Shown here piece after piece: positions 1 through 8,057 of a stretch of DNA of 64,000 bases (position 1 is its first letter; each line of letters starts with the position of its first letter). The DNA is from Allorhizobium pseudoryzae (GTDB taxonomy: Bacteria > Pseudomonadota > Alphaproteobacteria > Rhizobiales > Rhizobiaceae), in NCBI RefSeq assembly GCF_011046245.1, contig NZ_CP049241.1:2186001-2250000 (forward strand). Direction: 5' to 3'. The notes beneath the pieces are model-generated. The model made no database searches, had not been told where the DNA came from, and worked only from the letters and a program-made list of their open reading frames with translations. The position numbers and the translations under genes were made by a program.

Positions 1-1430
1 CGCGCCACCAGCAGCGAGAAGAAGACGGATATCGCCACCGTCAGGCCGAACTGGATGAAATACTGGCCGGGAATGCCCGGCATGAAGGAGACGGGCACGA
101 AGACGGCGATGATGGTGAAGCTGGTCGCTATGACCGCGAGGCCGATCTCGTCGGCTGCATCAAGGGCTGCACGATAAGGGGTTTTGCCCATCTTGATGTG
201 GCGGGCGATGTTTTCCACCTCGACGATCGCGTCATCGACGAGGATGCCGGTCGCGAGTGTGAGCGCCAGGAAGCTGACGAGGTTCAGCGAGAAGCCGAGC
301 AGGTCCATGACCCAGAAGGTCGGGATGGCCGAGAGCGGCAAAGCAATCGCCGAAATCAGCGTGGCGCGCCAGTTGCGCAGGAAGAGCAGCACCACGATGA
401 CGGCGAGGATCGCCCCCTCGATCAGGGTGTGGATCGCGGCCTCGTAATTGCCGTAGGTGAAGTAGACGGAATCATCCACCATCTGGATGTTGACGTCCGG
501 ATTGCTTTTGCGGATCTGGTCCAGCTGCGTCGCGACCGTCTCGGCCACGGAGACTTCGCTGGCACCCTTGGCGCGGAACACGGCGAAGGTGACGGTCGGT
601 TCGCCGTTGAAGCGCGAGAAGCTCTTCGGTTCTTGGTAGGTGTCGTTGACCGTGCCCAGATCGGAAAGCTTGACGAAGCGGCCGTTGGACAGGGCGATCG
701 TGGTATTAGCGAGGTCCGCGACGCTGCGCGCATCGCCGAGCGTGCGGATGCTTTGCTCGTTGCCGCCCACCTGGCCGCGGCCGGAGCCGAGATCGACGTT
801 GACGCTGCGCAACTGGGCGTTCACGTCCGGCGCGGTGATGCCGTAGGAATTCAGCTTGGCCGGGTCGAGCGCCACGCGGACTTCTCGGTCGGCGCCGCCG
901 TACCGGTCGATGCGGCCGATGCCAGGCTGCCCCTGCAGGGACCGCTTGACTGTGTCGTCCACGAACCAGGAAAGTTCCTCAAGCGTCATGTTGGGGGAGG
1001 AGACGGCAAAGGTCTGGATCGCCTGGCCTTCGACATCCACCTTGGAGACGATCGGTTCATCGACGGAGGCGGGGAGATCGCCGCGGATGCGGTCGATCGC
1101 GTCCTTGACGTCCTGCACGGCCTCTTCCGTCGGCTTTTCGATGCGGAAGAGCACGGCGGTGGTGGACTGTCCGTCGGTAACGGTGGAGGTGATTTCATCG
1201 ACGCCGCTGATCGAGGCGACGGCGTCTTCCACCTCCTTCGTCACCTGCATTTCGAGTTCCGAGGGCGAAGCGCCGCTCTGGGTGACGGTAATGGAGACGA
1301 CCGGAACGTCGATGTTCGGGAAGCGGGTGATCGGCAGCGAATTGAATGCACCGATGCCGAGGAAGACCAAGAGCGCGAAAGCGAGCAGCGGCGCAATCGG
1401 GTTGCGGATGGACCAGGCGGAAAAGTTCAT
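1..1430 (-). CDS. RND efflux transporter permease, N-terminal part (cut by window edge)
   Basis: Inner-membrane proton-driven drug/solute exporter of the AcrB/MexB (HAE1) type. The frame starts at an ATG read on the minus strand from 1430 and stays open to base 1, giving about 476 residues of an expected 1,030-1,050. The translation begins MNFSAWSIRNPIAPLLAF, a typical first membrane helix, then shows the porter-domain pattern (ITVTQSGASPSELE; VSKVDVEGQ) and the start of the second helix block (LPLSAIPTFWVMDLLGFSLN, then DDAIVEVENI with the acidic pair of the proton relay). It lies 16 bases after the adaptor gene and is surely co-transcribed with it. No outer-membrane partner is in view. Substrate unknown. 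Confidence 0.92.
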   Translation of the reverse strand, partial: MNFSAWSIRNPIAPLLAFALLVFLGIGAFNSLPITRFPNIDVPVVSITVTQSGASPSELEMQVTKEVEDAVASISGVDEITSTVTDGQSTTAVLFRIEKPTEEAVQDVKDAIDRIRGDLPASVDEPIVSKVDVEGQAIQTFAVSSPNMTLEELSWFVDDTVKRSLQGQPGIGRIDRYGGADREVRVALDPAKLNSYGITAPDVNAQLRSVNVDLGSGRGQVGGNEQSIRTLGDARSVADLANTTIALSNGRFVKLSDLGTVNDTYQEPKSFSRFNGEPTVTFAVFRAKGASEVSVAETVATQLDQIRKSNPDVNIQMVDDSVYFTYGNYEAAIHTLIEGAILAVIVVLLFLRNWRATLISAIALPLSAIPTFWVMDLLGFSLNLVSFLALTLATGILVDDAIVEVENIARHIKMGKTPYRAALDAADEIGLAVIATSFTIIAVFVPVSFMPGIPGQYFIQFGLTVAISVFFSLLVA

Positions 1431-1446
1431 GACGATCTCGTCTCCG

Positions 1447-2661
1447 TCAGTTCGATGCAGCGGCCGGTTCGTCCGATACCGGCGAAATGCGGTCGCCGTC
1501 ACGTACGAAGGCGCCGGCCTTGGCCACCACCATATCACCCTCTGCGAGACCGCTCAGGATCTGCACATAGCCCTTGTCCTGGATGCCGGTTTCGACCGCA
1601 ACCTGCTTGATGACATGGTTCTCGACCTGCCGGGCAATGGTGCCGCCGCGCTCGGTCGTCACCGCCGATTGCGGCAGGGAGAGTGCTGTGGTTTCCTCGA
1701 TAATGATCTGGGCGCTGGCATACATGCCCGCTTTCGCCCCGGTGCTCGCGTCGACGACGATGTGCACCGAACCAAGCCGCGTGGATGCATCCACCACCGG
1801 CGCCACCAGGCGCACCTTGCCCGGCAACGGGTCGCGCCCGCCGGCAATCGTCACCCTGGCCGGCATGCCGGCCTTGATGCGGCGAATATCGCTTTCCGGC
1901 ACATCCGCCACCAGTTCGATCTCGCCATTGCGGATCATGGTGAAGAGGGGCGTGCCGGCGCCGCTGGCAATCGCGCCGACCTTGGCATCCCGGACCGATA
2001 TGATCCCATCGACCGGGGCCTTGACCTCGGTACGTTCGAGCTTCAGATCGATGTCATCGATCTGTGCATCCACGACCTTGATGTCAGCCTCGCCGACACT
2101 GACGGCCTGTCTGGCGGCATTCAGCCTTGCAAGGGCGGCATCGGCGGAGGCGGTCAACTGTTCGACCTGGGAGGTCGAGACCGTGCCGTTGCGGCTGAGC
2201 GTCACGGCGCGGTCGCGCTGGCGCACGGCATCATCGGCATTGGCCTGAGCTTCGATCACCTGGGCGCGGTATTGCGCAAGACCTGCCTCGGCCTTTGCCT
2301 TATTGGCCTGCAACTGGCTCTTTTGCAGCAGGAGGCTGTCGCTGTTGAGCTCGGCCACCACGTCGCCTGCCTTGACCCGGTCACCGACATCGGCATGCAG
2401 CACCTTGATCGACAGGCCATCGACGAGCGGCTGCACGAAGATTTCCTGGACCGGTCGAACCGTGCCGCTGGCCACGACGCTATCGACCAGCGGGCGCGCG
2501 ACGACCCGGGTAACCACAATGGCGGGAAGGCGGGCCGGCTCGGCCTGCGCCGGAGCGGCCGCTTTCTGATCCTGGGCGGCGACGGGGAGTGCCACACCGC
2601 CGGACAAGGCAATGGCGGCAATAAGGGTGACGAGCGTTGTCTGTCGGGTAATCATCGGCAT
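1447..2661 (-). CDS. RND efflux periplasmic adaptor (membrane fusion protein)
   Basis: Periplasmic adaptor that links the RND pump to an outer-membrane channel. The 404-residue protein has a signal peptide (residues 1 to about 29, ending PVAAQ), a barrel-sandwich/lipoyl half (SIKVLHADVGDRVKAGDVVAEL), a coiled-coil hairpin rich in Ala/Gln (about 110-200), the second lipoyl half (VDGIISVRDAKVGAIASG) and a beta-barrel region (GEIELVADVPESDIRRI). It is the first gene of a two-gene operon with the permease downstream. No regulator is adjacent. The family call is safe; the substrate cannot be read from the sequence. Confidence 0.92.
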   Translation of the reverse strand: MPMITRQTTLVTLIAAIALSGGVALPVAAQDQKAAAPAQAEPARLPAIVVTRVVARPLVDSVVASGTVRPVQEIFVQPLVDGLSIKVLHADVGDRVKAGDVVAELNSDSLLLQKSQLQANKAKAEAGLAQYRAQVIEAQANADDAVRQRDRAVTLSRNGTVSTSQVEQLTASADAALARLNAARQAVSVGEADIKVVDAQIDDIDLKLERTEVKAPVDGIISVRDAKVGAIASGAGTPLFTMIRNGEIELVADVPESDIRRIKAGMPARVTIAGGRDPLPGKVRLVAPVVDASTRLGSVHIVVDASTGAKAGMYASAQIIIEETTALSLPQSAVTTERGGTIARQVENHVIKQVAVETGIQDKGYVQILSGLAEGDMVVAKAGAFVRDGDRISPVSDEPAAASN

Positions 2662-2950
2662 TATCCGGCCTATCCTGGCAATTCCATCGGGGTACGGTCT
2701 GTCACTGGCTATGGGTCTTGGGCTGCTTCTACAGTCGGCATCAGGGCGTCGGTCGTTTCCGGCATTTCAGGTGCACGGTCTTCCTTGCCTGCGCTTTCGC
2801 CGCCTTGCCCGCCTTGTGTGAGCGTAGGTGGCTACGGCTCCTCTCTCCCACAAGACCACAGCACAACAATTCGTGATCAACTTAGTCGCAGTGCACAACC
2901 GGATCAATCACCGGATGTTGCTCCCAGTCATCACTTATTGTGCTGCAAAC
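2662..2950. other. Intergenic region upstream of the RND operon
   Basis: About 290 bases between the adaptor start and the terminator of the ABC importer operon. The open frames crossing it are continuations of antisense shadows. It must hold the promoter of the efflux operon, but no clear sigma-70 hexamers or operator stand out. Confidence 0.4.
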
Positions 2951-2954
2951 GAAA

Positions 2955-2981
2955 AAACGCGCAGCCAGAGACTGCGCGTTT
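2955..2981 (-). terminator. Rho-independent terminator of the ABC importer operon
   Basis: A perfect 10-bp stem (AAACGCGCAG / CTGCGCGTTT) with a 7-base loop. Read on the minus strand it is followed by a run of T residues. It sits about 20 bases after the stop codon of the substrate-binding protein gene at 3002, as expected for the end of that operon. Confidence 0.85.
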
Positions 2982-3001
2982 CGACAGGGGACGCGATGCG
3001 C

Positions 3002-3994
3002 TTACTTCAGCGCTGCCGCCGTGATGTCCAGCGTATAGGCGCCCGTCGGCTCCTTGGTGATGACGGGGTCGGAGCCGCCACCCAGCAGCGTCTTGACAGT
3101 GCGATCGTAATCCGCCTTGTCGAGCGCGCCGTTCGAGCCGGCCGTCAGCTTGGCGATCTCGCCCATCATGCGCTTCTGGTGCTTTTCGGTCTGGGCACCG
3201 GAGGCGTCATTGTCGAGCACGATGCCGGCGGCTTCATCCGGGTTCTTTTCGGCGTATTTCCAGCCCTTCATGGAAGCGCGGACGAACTTGACCATCTTTT
3301 CCTTGAAGGCCGGGTCCTTCAGCTTGTCTTCCAGCACGTAGAGGCCGTCTTCCAGCGTCGCCACGCCCTCATCCTCGTACTTGAACGTGACGAGTTGGTC
3401 CGGCTTGATGCCGGCATCGATCACCTGCCAGTATTCGTTATAGGTCATGGTGGAAATGCAGGCGGCCTGCTTCTGCAGGAGCGGATCGACGTTGAAGCCC
3501 TGCTTCAGCACCTTCACGCCATCGGCGGAACCGTCGGTCTTGATGCCGAGCGTCGCCATCCAGGACAGGAACGGGTATTCGTTGCCGAAGAACCAGACGC
3601 CGAGCGTCTTGCCCTTGAAATCGGCGGGCTTGGTGATGCCGGTTTCCTTGAGGCAGGTCAGCATCATGCCCGACTTCTTGAACGGCTGGGCAATGTTGAC
3701 GAGGGCTACGCCCTTTTCGCGGGTGGCGAGCGCAGACGGCATCCAATCGACGATGACGTCGGCGCCACCGCCGGCCAGCACCTGCGGGGGTGCAATGTCC
3801 GGGCCGCCCGGCTTGATATCGACGTCGAGGCCTTCCTCCGTGTAGAAGCCCTTCTCCTTGGCGACGTAATAGCCGGCGAACTGCGCCTGGGTCACCCATT
3901 TCAACTGCAGGGTCACCTTGTCGGCGGCAGCCGCAGACATGGCCGTCAAGGAGATGGCGGCGGCCAGCATCAGCGATGCAAGTTTCGTTTTCAT
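3002..3994 (-). CDS. ABC transporter substrate-binding protein, NMT1/ThiY-like
   Basis: Periplasmic binding protein of a nitrate/taurine/pyrimidine-type ABC importer (330 residues). A signal peptide ends near residue 23 (AMSAAAADK). The mature part opens with VTLQLKWVTQAQFAGYYVAKEKGFY, the hallmark of the NMT1/THI5-like fold that binds thiamine-pyrimidine precursors, riboflavin or related heterocycles. It is the last gene of an operon with two permeases and an ATPase. Nearness to hydA, hyuC and preTA suggests a pyrimidine, dihydropyrimidine or hydantoin ligand; that is inference from context, and a thiamine precursor is the main alternative. Confidence 0.88.
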   Translation of the reverse strand: MKTKLASLMLAAAISLTAMSAAAADKVTLQLKWVTQAQFAGYYVAKEKGFYTEEGLDVDIKPGGPDIAPPQVLAGGGADVIVDWMPSALATREKGVALVNIAQPFKKSGMMLTCLKETGITKPADFKGKTLGVWFFGNEYPFLSWMATLGIKTDGSADGVKVLKQGFNVDPLLQKQAACISTMTYNEYWQVIDAGIKPDQLVTFKYEDEGVATLEDGLYVLEDKLKDPAFKEKMVKFVRASMKGWKYAEKNPDEAAGIVLDNDASGAQTEKHQKRMMGEIAKLTAGSNGALDKADYDRTVKTLLGGGSDPVITKEPTGAYTLDITAAALK

Positions 3995-4020
3995 GGTGTC
4001 AGTTCCCTCTTTTTTGGTTG

Positions 4021-4887
4021 TTACCTCCGTCCACCGCGGACGGAAGGGTGCCAGAAGGTGACGGCCCGTTCACTGAGCGCCACCAGACCGTAGAAGACCG
4101 AGCCGGCGACCGCGGCAACCGCGATTTCGGCCCAGACCATGTCAATATTCGCGCGCCCCACCTCGGTGGAGATACGAAAGCCCATGCCGACGATGGGCGT
4201 GCCGAAGAATTCCGCCACGATGGCGCCAATCAGCGCCAGTGTCGAGTTGATCTTCAGCGCGTTGAAGATGAAGGGCCAGGCCGCCGGCAGGCGCAGCTTG
4301 ACGAGCGTCGGCCACCAGCCGGCGGCATAGGTGCGCATCAGGTCGCGTTCCATGTGGCTGGCGGCTGAAAGTCCCTGCACCGTGTTCACCAGCATCGGGA
4401 AAAAGGTCATGATCACGACGACCGCCACCTTCGACGGCCAGTCGAAACCGAACCACATGACCATGATCGGTGCGACGCCGACGACCGGCAGCGCCGACAC
4501 GAAATTGCCGATCGGCAGCAGGCCCTTCTGCAGGAAGGGCGAACGGTCGATGAGGATTGCGACCAGAAAACCGAGGCCACAGCCGGCGATATACCCGGTG
4601 ATCACGGATTTCAGGAAGGTCTGCTGAAAATCCGCCCAGAGCACCGGCAGCGAGTTGGTCAGCTTAGCCCAGATGGCGGACGGCGCCGGCAGCAGGATCG
4701 GCGGGATCTCGAAGCCGCGCACCAGGCATTCCCAGATCACGAGGAGCGTCACGCCGAAGATCAGCGGCACGGCGATGCCGATGGCGCGCGCTGTGCCCGG
4801 GCCTGCCGGCGTCTGCCGTACCAGCCATTCGTTGAGCGCCCAGGCGCAGAGCCAGACCGCGAGCGCCAGAAAGATATACCCGTTCAT
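4021..4887 (-). CDS. ABC transporter permease (SsuC/ThiX-like)
   Basis: Inner-membrane permease, 288 residues, of the binding-protein-dependent family. It has about seven hydrophobic helices and the coupling-helix EAA-like stretch (AAGWWPTLVKLRLPAAWPFIFN, about residues 180-201). Its start ATG overlaps the stop of the upstream permease by four bases (4884-4887), so translation is coupled. With that second permease it should form a heterodimeric channel, since both are full-length and clearly different. Confidence 0.9.
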   Translation of the reverse strand: MNGYIFLALAVWLCAWALNEWLVRQTPAGPGTARAIGIAVPLIFGVTLLVIWECLVRGFEIPPILLPAPSAIWAKLTNSLPVLWADFQQTFLKSVITGYIAGCGLGFLVAILIDRSPFLQKGLLPIGNFVSALPVVGVAPIMVMWFGFDWPSKVAVVVIMTFFPMLVNTVQGLSAASHMERDLMRTYAAGWWPTLVKLRLPAAWPFIFNALKINSTLALIGAIVAEFFGTPIVGMGFRISTEVGRANIDMVWAEIAVAAVAGSVFYGLVALSERAVTFWHPSVRGGRR

Positions 4888-5762
4888 GGCTTCACTCCCA
4901 TGCGTTTCAGCACGAGGCCGTGTGCTGCGCCGACGATGGAGACGAGAACGGCCGCCAGCGCGGCTGCCATGAAGAGCGCCGCCCAGATCTGGATCGTTTG
5001 GCCGTAATAGGAGCCGGAGAGCAGCCGTGCACCGAGCCCCGCCACGGCCCCGGTCGGCAACTCGCCGACGATCGCCCCGACCAGCGAAATCGCGATCGCC
5101 ACCTTCAGCGAGGTGAAGAGATAGGGCATGGCCGCCGGCCAGCGCAGTTTCCAGAAGGTCTGGGTGTTGCTGGCATTATAGGTGTGCATCAGGTCGATCA
5201 GCAGGGTATCGGGGCTGCGCAGGCCCTTCACCATGCCGACGACGACGGGAAAGAAGGAAAGGTATGTCGAAATCAAAGCTTTGGGTAAGAGACCTGAGAT
5301 GCCGATCGAGTTCAAAACGACAATGATCATCGGCGCGATGGCGAGGATCGGGATCGTCTGGCTGGCGATCACCCAGGGCATCAGCGATTTGTCCATCGCC
5401 CGGTTGTGGACGATGCCGACGGCGAGCGCGATGCCAAGCACGGTGCCCATGCCAAAGCCCATCAGGGTAGCCGAGAGCGTGATCCAGGCATGATAGACGA
5501 GGCTGCGCTTCGAAGTGATCGGCTTGGCGACCGTCGTATCCCAAAGCTCGGCAATGATCTGGTGCGGCGCCGGCAGGATCGGCCGCTCCTGGTTGAAGGT
5601 CTGCCCGACGATCTGGCCGAGCGTCACCGTCTCACCGGCCCGCGCCGCCTGGTCGCGCACGAAGGGGGCGTTGAGATAGACGACGAAGACATGCCACACG
5701 ACGAGGATCGCGGCGATCACGGTGAGGACGGGCAGGATGCGGTCGCGGAAGAGGGCGGTCAT
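4884..5762 (-). CDS. ABC transporter permease (SsuC/ThiX-like)
   Basis: Second permease of the same importer, about 292 residues when started at the ATG at 5762 (MTALFRDRILPVLTVIAAIL). An upstream in-frame ATG at 5897 would add residues encoded by the intergenic repeat and is unlikely. The coupling-helix stretch is NTQTFWKLRWPAAMPYLF. An insert near residues 35-60 (FVRDQAARAGETVTLGQIVGQTF) is longer than in the partner permease. It is followed by the partner with a 4-base overlap, and preceded by a repeat-bearing gap after the ATPase gene. Confidence 0.88.
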   Translation of the reverse strand: MTALFRDRILPVLTVIAAILVVWHVFVVYLNAPFVRDQAARAGETVTLGQIVGQTFNQERPILPAPHQIIAELWDTTVAKPITSKRSLVYHAWITLSATLMGFGMGTVLGIALAVGIVHNRAMDKSLMPWVIASQTIPILAIAPMIIVVLNSIGISGLLPKALISTYLSFFPVVVGMVKGLRSPDTLLIDLMHTYNASNTQTFWKLRWPAAMPYLFTSLKVAIAISLVGAIVGELPTGAVAGLGARLLSGSYYGQTIQIWAALFMAAALAAVLVSIVGAAHGLVLKRMGVKP

Positions 5763-5825
5763 GGGGTTCCTCCCGCCAACGCGGCCATGCGCCTCATCCG
5801 CCAATCTGCCTGAGGAGAAGAAAGG

Positions 5826-6010
5826 TACCCCCCTCTGTCCTGCCGGACATCTCCCCCACAAGGGGGGAGAACGGCCTGACGAGACGTCCGGCTCCATGTC
5901 CCCAACGTATCTTCGCTTCTGCTGACGGTGATGCCAGTTTGGCCGAAGTGGGTGCGTCCATCCGATCTCCCCCCGTGTGGGGGAGATGTCCGGCAGGACA
6001 GAGGGGGGTA
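5826..6010. repeat. Long inverted repeat, rhizobial intergenic mosaic element type
   Basis: Two perfect 35-bp arms (5826-5860 and 5976-6010) in inverted orientation, 115 bases apart, in the gap between the importer ATPase and the first permease. Each arm contains a CCTGCCGGACATCTCCCCCA core, the usual building block of mosaic intergenic repeats in Rhizobiaceae. No coding frame or transposase lies inside. In the operon mRNA the arms could fold into a long hairpin. Confidence 0.75.
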
Positions 6011-6068
6011 TGGCAGGGCTCGATACGCAATTGAGTTCAAAACCTGACTGAGCCCCGACGTGGAAATC

Positions 6069-6857
6069 CTACTCCTCATAGCTATGCCCCGCCTTCAGGC
6101 CCTCGCGGACGCGGTGGGCGATTTCCAGGAACTCCGGCGTGTCGCGGATCTCCAGCGGGCGATCGCGGGGGAGGGTGGATTCGATGACGTCGGTCACGCG
6201 GCCGGGGCGCGGGCTCATCACCACGATGCGGGTAGATAGGTAGACAGCCTCGGGGATCGAGTGGGTGACGAAGCAGATCGTCTTGTTCGTCTTGTCCCAG
6301 AGTTTCAGGAGCTGCTCGTTCAGATGGTCGCGGACGATCTCGTCCAGCGCACCGAAGGGCTCGTCCATCAACAGCAGGTCGGCATCGAAGGCGAGCGCGC
6401 GGGCAATCGAGGCGCGCTGCTGCATGCCGCCCGACAGTTGCCACGGGTATTTCTTGCCGAAACCGGAAAGGTTCACGAGGTCGAGCATCTCGGCGATGCG
6501 CTTCTTCTGCTCGTCCGCACTGTAGCCCATGATTTCCAATGGCAGCGCGATGTTCTTTTCGATCGTGCGCCAGGGATAGAGTGCCGCGGCCTGGAAGACA
6601 TAGCCATAGGCACGCGCGAGGCGGGCATTTTCCGGAGTCATTCCATTAATGTCGATCGAACCGCTCGTGTGTTTCTCGAGGTCGGCAATCACCCGCAGGA
6701 AGGTGGTCTTGCCACAGCCGGACGGGCCGATGAAGGAGACGAAATCGCCCTTTCTGATATCGAGGTTGACACCGGTCAGGGCATGTACGGGCCCATCGCC
6801 GGTTTCGAAGGTGAGGCCGAGATCGCGGGCGGAGACGACGGATGCGGGGCTCGTCAT
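6069..6857 (-). CDS. ABC transporter ATP-binding protein (SsuB/TauB/ThiZ-like)
   Basis: ATPase of the NMT1-type importer, 262 residues. Walker A is GPSGCGKTT (44-52), the Q-loop glutamine is at 89, the signature is LSGGMQQR (141-148), and Walker B is LLLMDEPFGALDE (161-173). This set is intact, so the protein should be active. It is the first gene of the importer operon, followed after a repeat-bearing gap by two permeases and the binding protein. The promoter lies in the 124-base gap shared with the divergent cupin gene. No RutR-like box was seen there, so co-regulation with hydA/hyuC is not shown. Confidence 0.92.
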   Translation of the reverse strand: MTSPASVVSARDLGLTFETGDGPVHALTGVNLDIRKGDFVSFIGPSGCGKTTFLRVIADLEKHTSGSIDINGMTPENARLARAYGYVFQAAALYPWRTIEKNIALPLEIMGYSADEQKKRIAEMLDLVNLSGFGKKYPWQLSGGMQQRASIARALAFDADLLLMDEPFGALDEIVRDHLNEQLLKLWDKTNKTICFVTHSIPEAVYLSTRIVVMSPRPGRVTDVIESTLPRDRPLEIRDTPEFLEIAHRVREGLKAGHSYEE

Positions 6858-6981
6858 GACAGCGCCTCCGGCAGAGAATGAGGCATGGAAAGGGGCATTT
6901 TATCTGGTATCTTCTGTGGCTGTTGCCGCACCGGCCGGCTTTCAGAGCCGCCGCCGGCAGGGCTGTTGGAGGATTTTGGAC

Positions 6982-7392
6982 ATGGACGCATCATCGAAGC
7001 CCACCTGCCGGCTGGTGAAGCCGGGCAATACCTATGACGGCAAGCAGGGGCTCAGCTATTTCGAGGGGATCGCGGCGGAAACCGTGGGGTCGAAGGGCAT
7101 CTGCATGCATATTCTGACGATGCCGCCGGGCGCCCGCGCCAAGGCGCATCTGCACGAGAACCACGAGACGGCGATCTACATGCTCGCCGGAAAAGCCGAC
7201 ACCTGGTACGGCGACAACCTGGAACACCATGTGGTGGTGAGCGCGGGCGAGCTTTTCTACATCCCGGCCGGCGTGCCGCACCTGCCGGCGAACACCTCCG
7301 ACGAGCCGGCAACCGCGATCATTGCCCGTACGGACCCGAACGAGCAGGAAAGCGTGGTGCTGTTGCCGCAGTTGGATGCGCTGGCGCGGTGA
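6982..7392 (+). CDS. Small cupin-domain protein
   Basis: A 136-residue single-domain cupin, cytoplasmic, with no signal peptide. Motif 1 is HLHENHETAIYMLAG (His56, His58, Glu62 as probable metal ligands) and motif 2 is ELFYIPAGVPHLPAN (His100). The start is set by a good ribosome site (TGGAGGA at 6967-6973). It is divergent from the importer ATPase and lies inside the pyrimidine region on the opposite strand. Function is unknown: it could be an isomerase, a dioxygenase-like enzyme or a ligand-binding accessory to the pathway. Confidence 0.8.
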   Translation: MDASSKPTCRLVKPGNTYDGKQGLSYFEGIAAETVGSKGICMHILTMPPGARAKAHLHENHETAIYMLAGKADTWYGDNLEHHVVVSAGELFYIPAGVPHLPANTSDEPATAIIARTDPNEQESVVLLPQLDALAR

Positions 7393-7401
7393 GGCGAGGC
7401 T

Positions 7402-7456
7402 CCCCCTCTCCCCTTGGGGAGAGGGTGGCGCGATAGCGCCGGGTGAGGGGACAGCA
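7402..7456. repeat. Intergenic mosaic repeat
   Basis: Contains CTCTCCCCTTGGGGAGAG followed by GGCGCGATAGCGCC, two nested palindromes ending in GGGTGAGGGG. Related to the copies at 7919-7985 and 50140-50270. Non-coding, directly after the cupin stop codon; it may also serve as a transcript end. Confidence 0.7.
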
Positions 7457-7498
7457 CCTTTCCGTATCGTTTGCGTCAAGACGTGATCTCTTTCACCT

Positions 7499-7912
7499 TT
7501 ACCGTTTGACTGCGGGATAAAAACGCGTCAGTTCGCAGCGAGCAAACAGCCGCCCTTCCAGCGCAGCAACGATCGTTTCCAACACGGCACGCCGCTCTTG
7601 AAGTATTTCGTGATTCCAGAACCGTAAGACGGCATATCCTTGGCAATTCAACCACTCGGTCCGATGGACGTCCGAAAGACTATCGGCGTGTTGTGAGCCA
7701 TCCAATTCAACAATCAATCGTCTTCCCCGGCACAAAAAGTCCGCGAAGTAAGGGCCGAGCGGAATCTGTCGTGAGAACTTGAAGCCGTTCAAATTTCGGT
7801 TTCTGAGATCGGACCAGAGCCGATACTCTGCTTCGGTCTCATCCTTGCGAAGTGTTCGCGCACGTTGGGTTGCACCGTCTCGTCTTTTCCAGGCTGAATT
7901 GGGTGATGTCAT
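7499..7912 (-). CDS. DUF559 domain protein (Vsr/endonuclease-like fold)
   Basis: 137 residues when started at the ATG at 7912 (MTSPNSAWKRRDGATQRA). An upstream ATG at 7927 lies in the repeat. The family pattern is complete: TEAEYRLWSDLRNRNLNGFKFSRQIPLGPYFADF, then LIVELDGSQHADS and VLRFWNHEILQ. The glutamate and aspartate of IVELDG match the PD-(D/E)XK-like core of very-short-patch-repair nucleases. Activity is unproven. The gene is bracketed by two intergenic mosaic repeats and separates hydA from the importer operon, which suggests later insertion. Confidence 0.8.
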   Translation of the reverse strand: MTSPNSAWKRRDGATQRARTLRKDETEAEYRLWSDLRNRNLNGFKFSRQIPLGPYFADFLCRGRRLIVELDGSQHADSLSDVHRTEWLNCQGYAVLRFWNHEILQERRAVLETIVAALEGRLFARCELTRFYPAVKR

Positions 7913-7918
7913 CGCAAG

Positions 7919-7985
7919 GCCCCTCATCCGGCCCTACGGGCCACCTTCTCCCCAAGGGGAGAAGAGGCCGCGCCCTGCGCGGCTC
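7919..7985. repeat. Intergenic mosaic repeat
   Basis: Holds CTCATCCGGCCCTACGGGCC, CTTCTCCCCAAGGGGAGAAG and GGCCGCGCCCTGCGCGGC, a chain of short palindromes of the rhizobial mosaic type, in inverse orientation to the copy at 7402-7456. It overlaps the 5' side of the DUF559 gene. Confidence 0.7.
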
Positions 7986-8057
7986 CACCTAGATCAACGT
8001 CACAGAGACAATTGACAGGTTTGGTAACAAGCGCCGCGGGTCTACATGTTTCCATTA

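Noticed and set aside
198..4093. Long open frames on the plus strand (up to 722 codons) opposite the efflux and ABC genes
   Set aside because: They are antisense shadows of well-supported minus-strand genes, a normal effect of high GC; their translations are rich in Arg, Gly and His with no family motif or ribosome site.
5826..6010. Insertion sequence ends
   Set aside because: The arms are perfect inverted repeats, but no transposase frame lies between them and the core sequence is the common rhizobial intergenic repeat.
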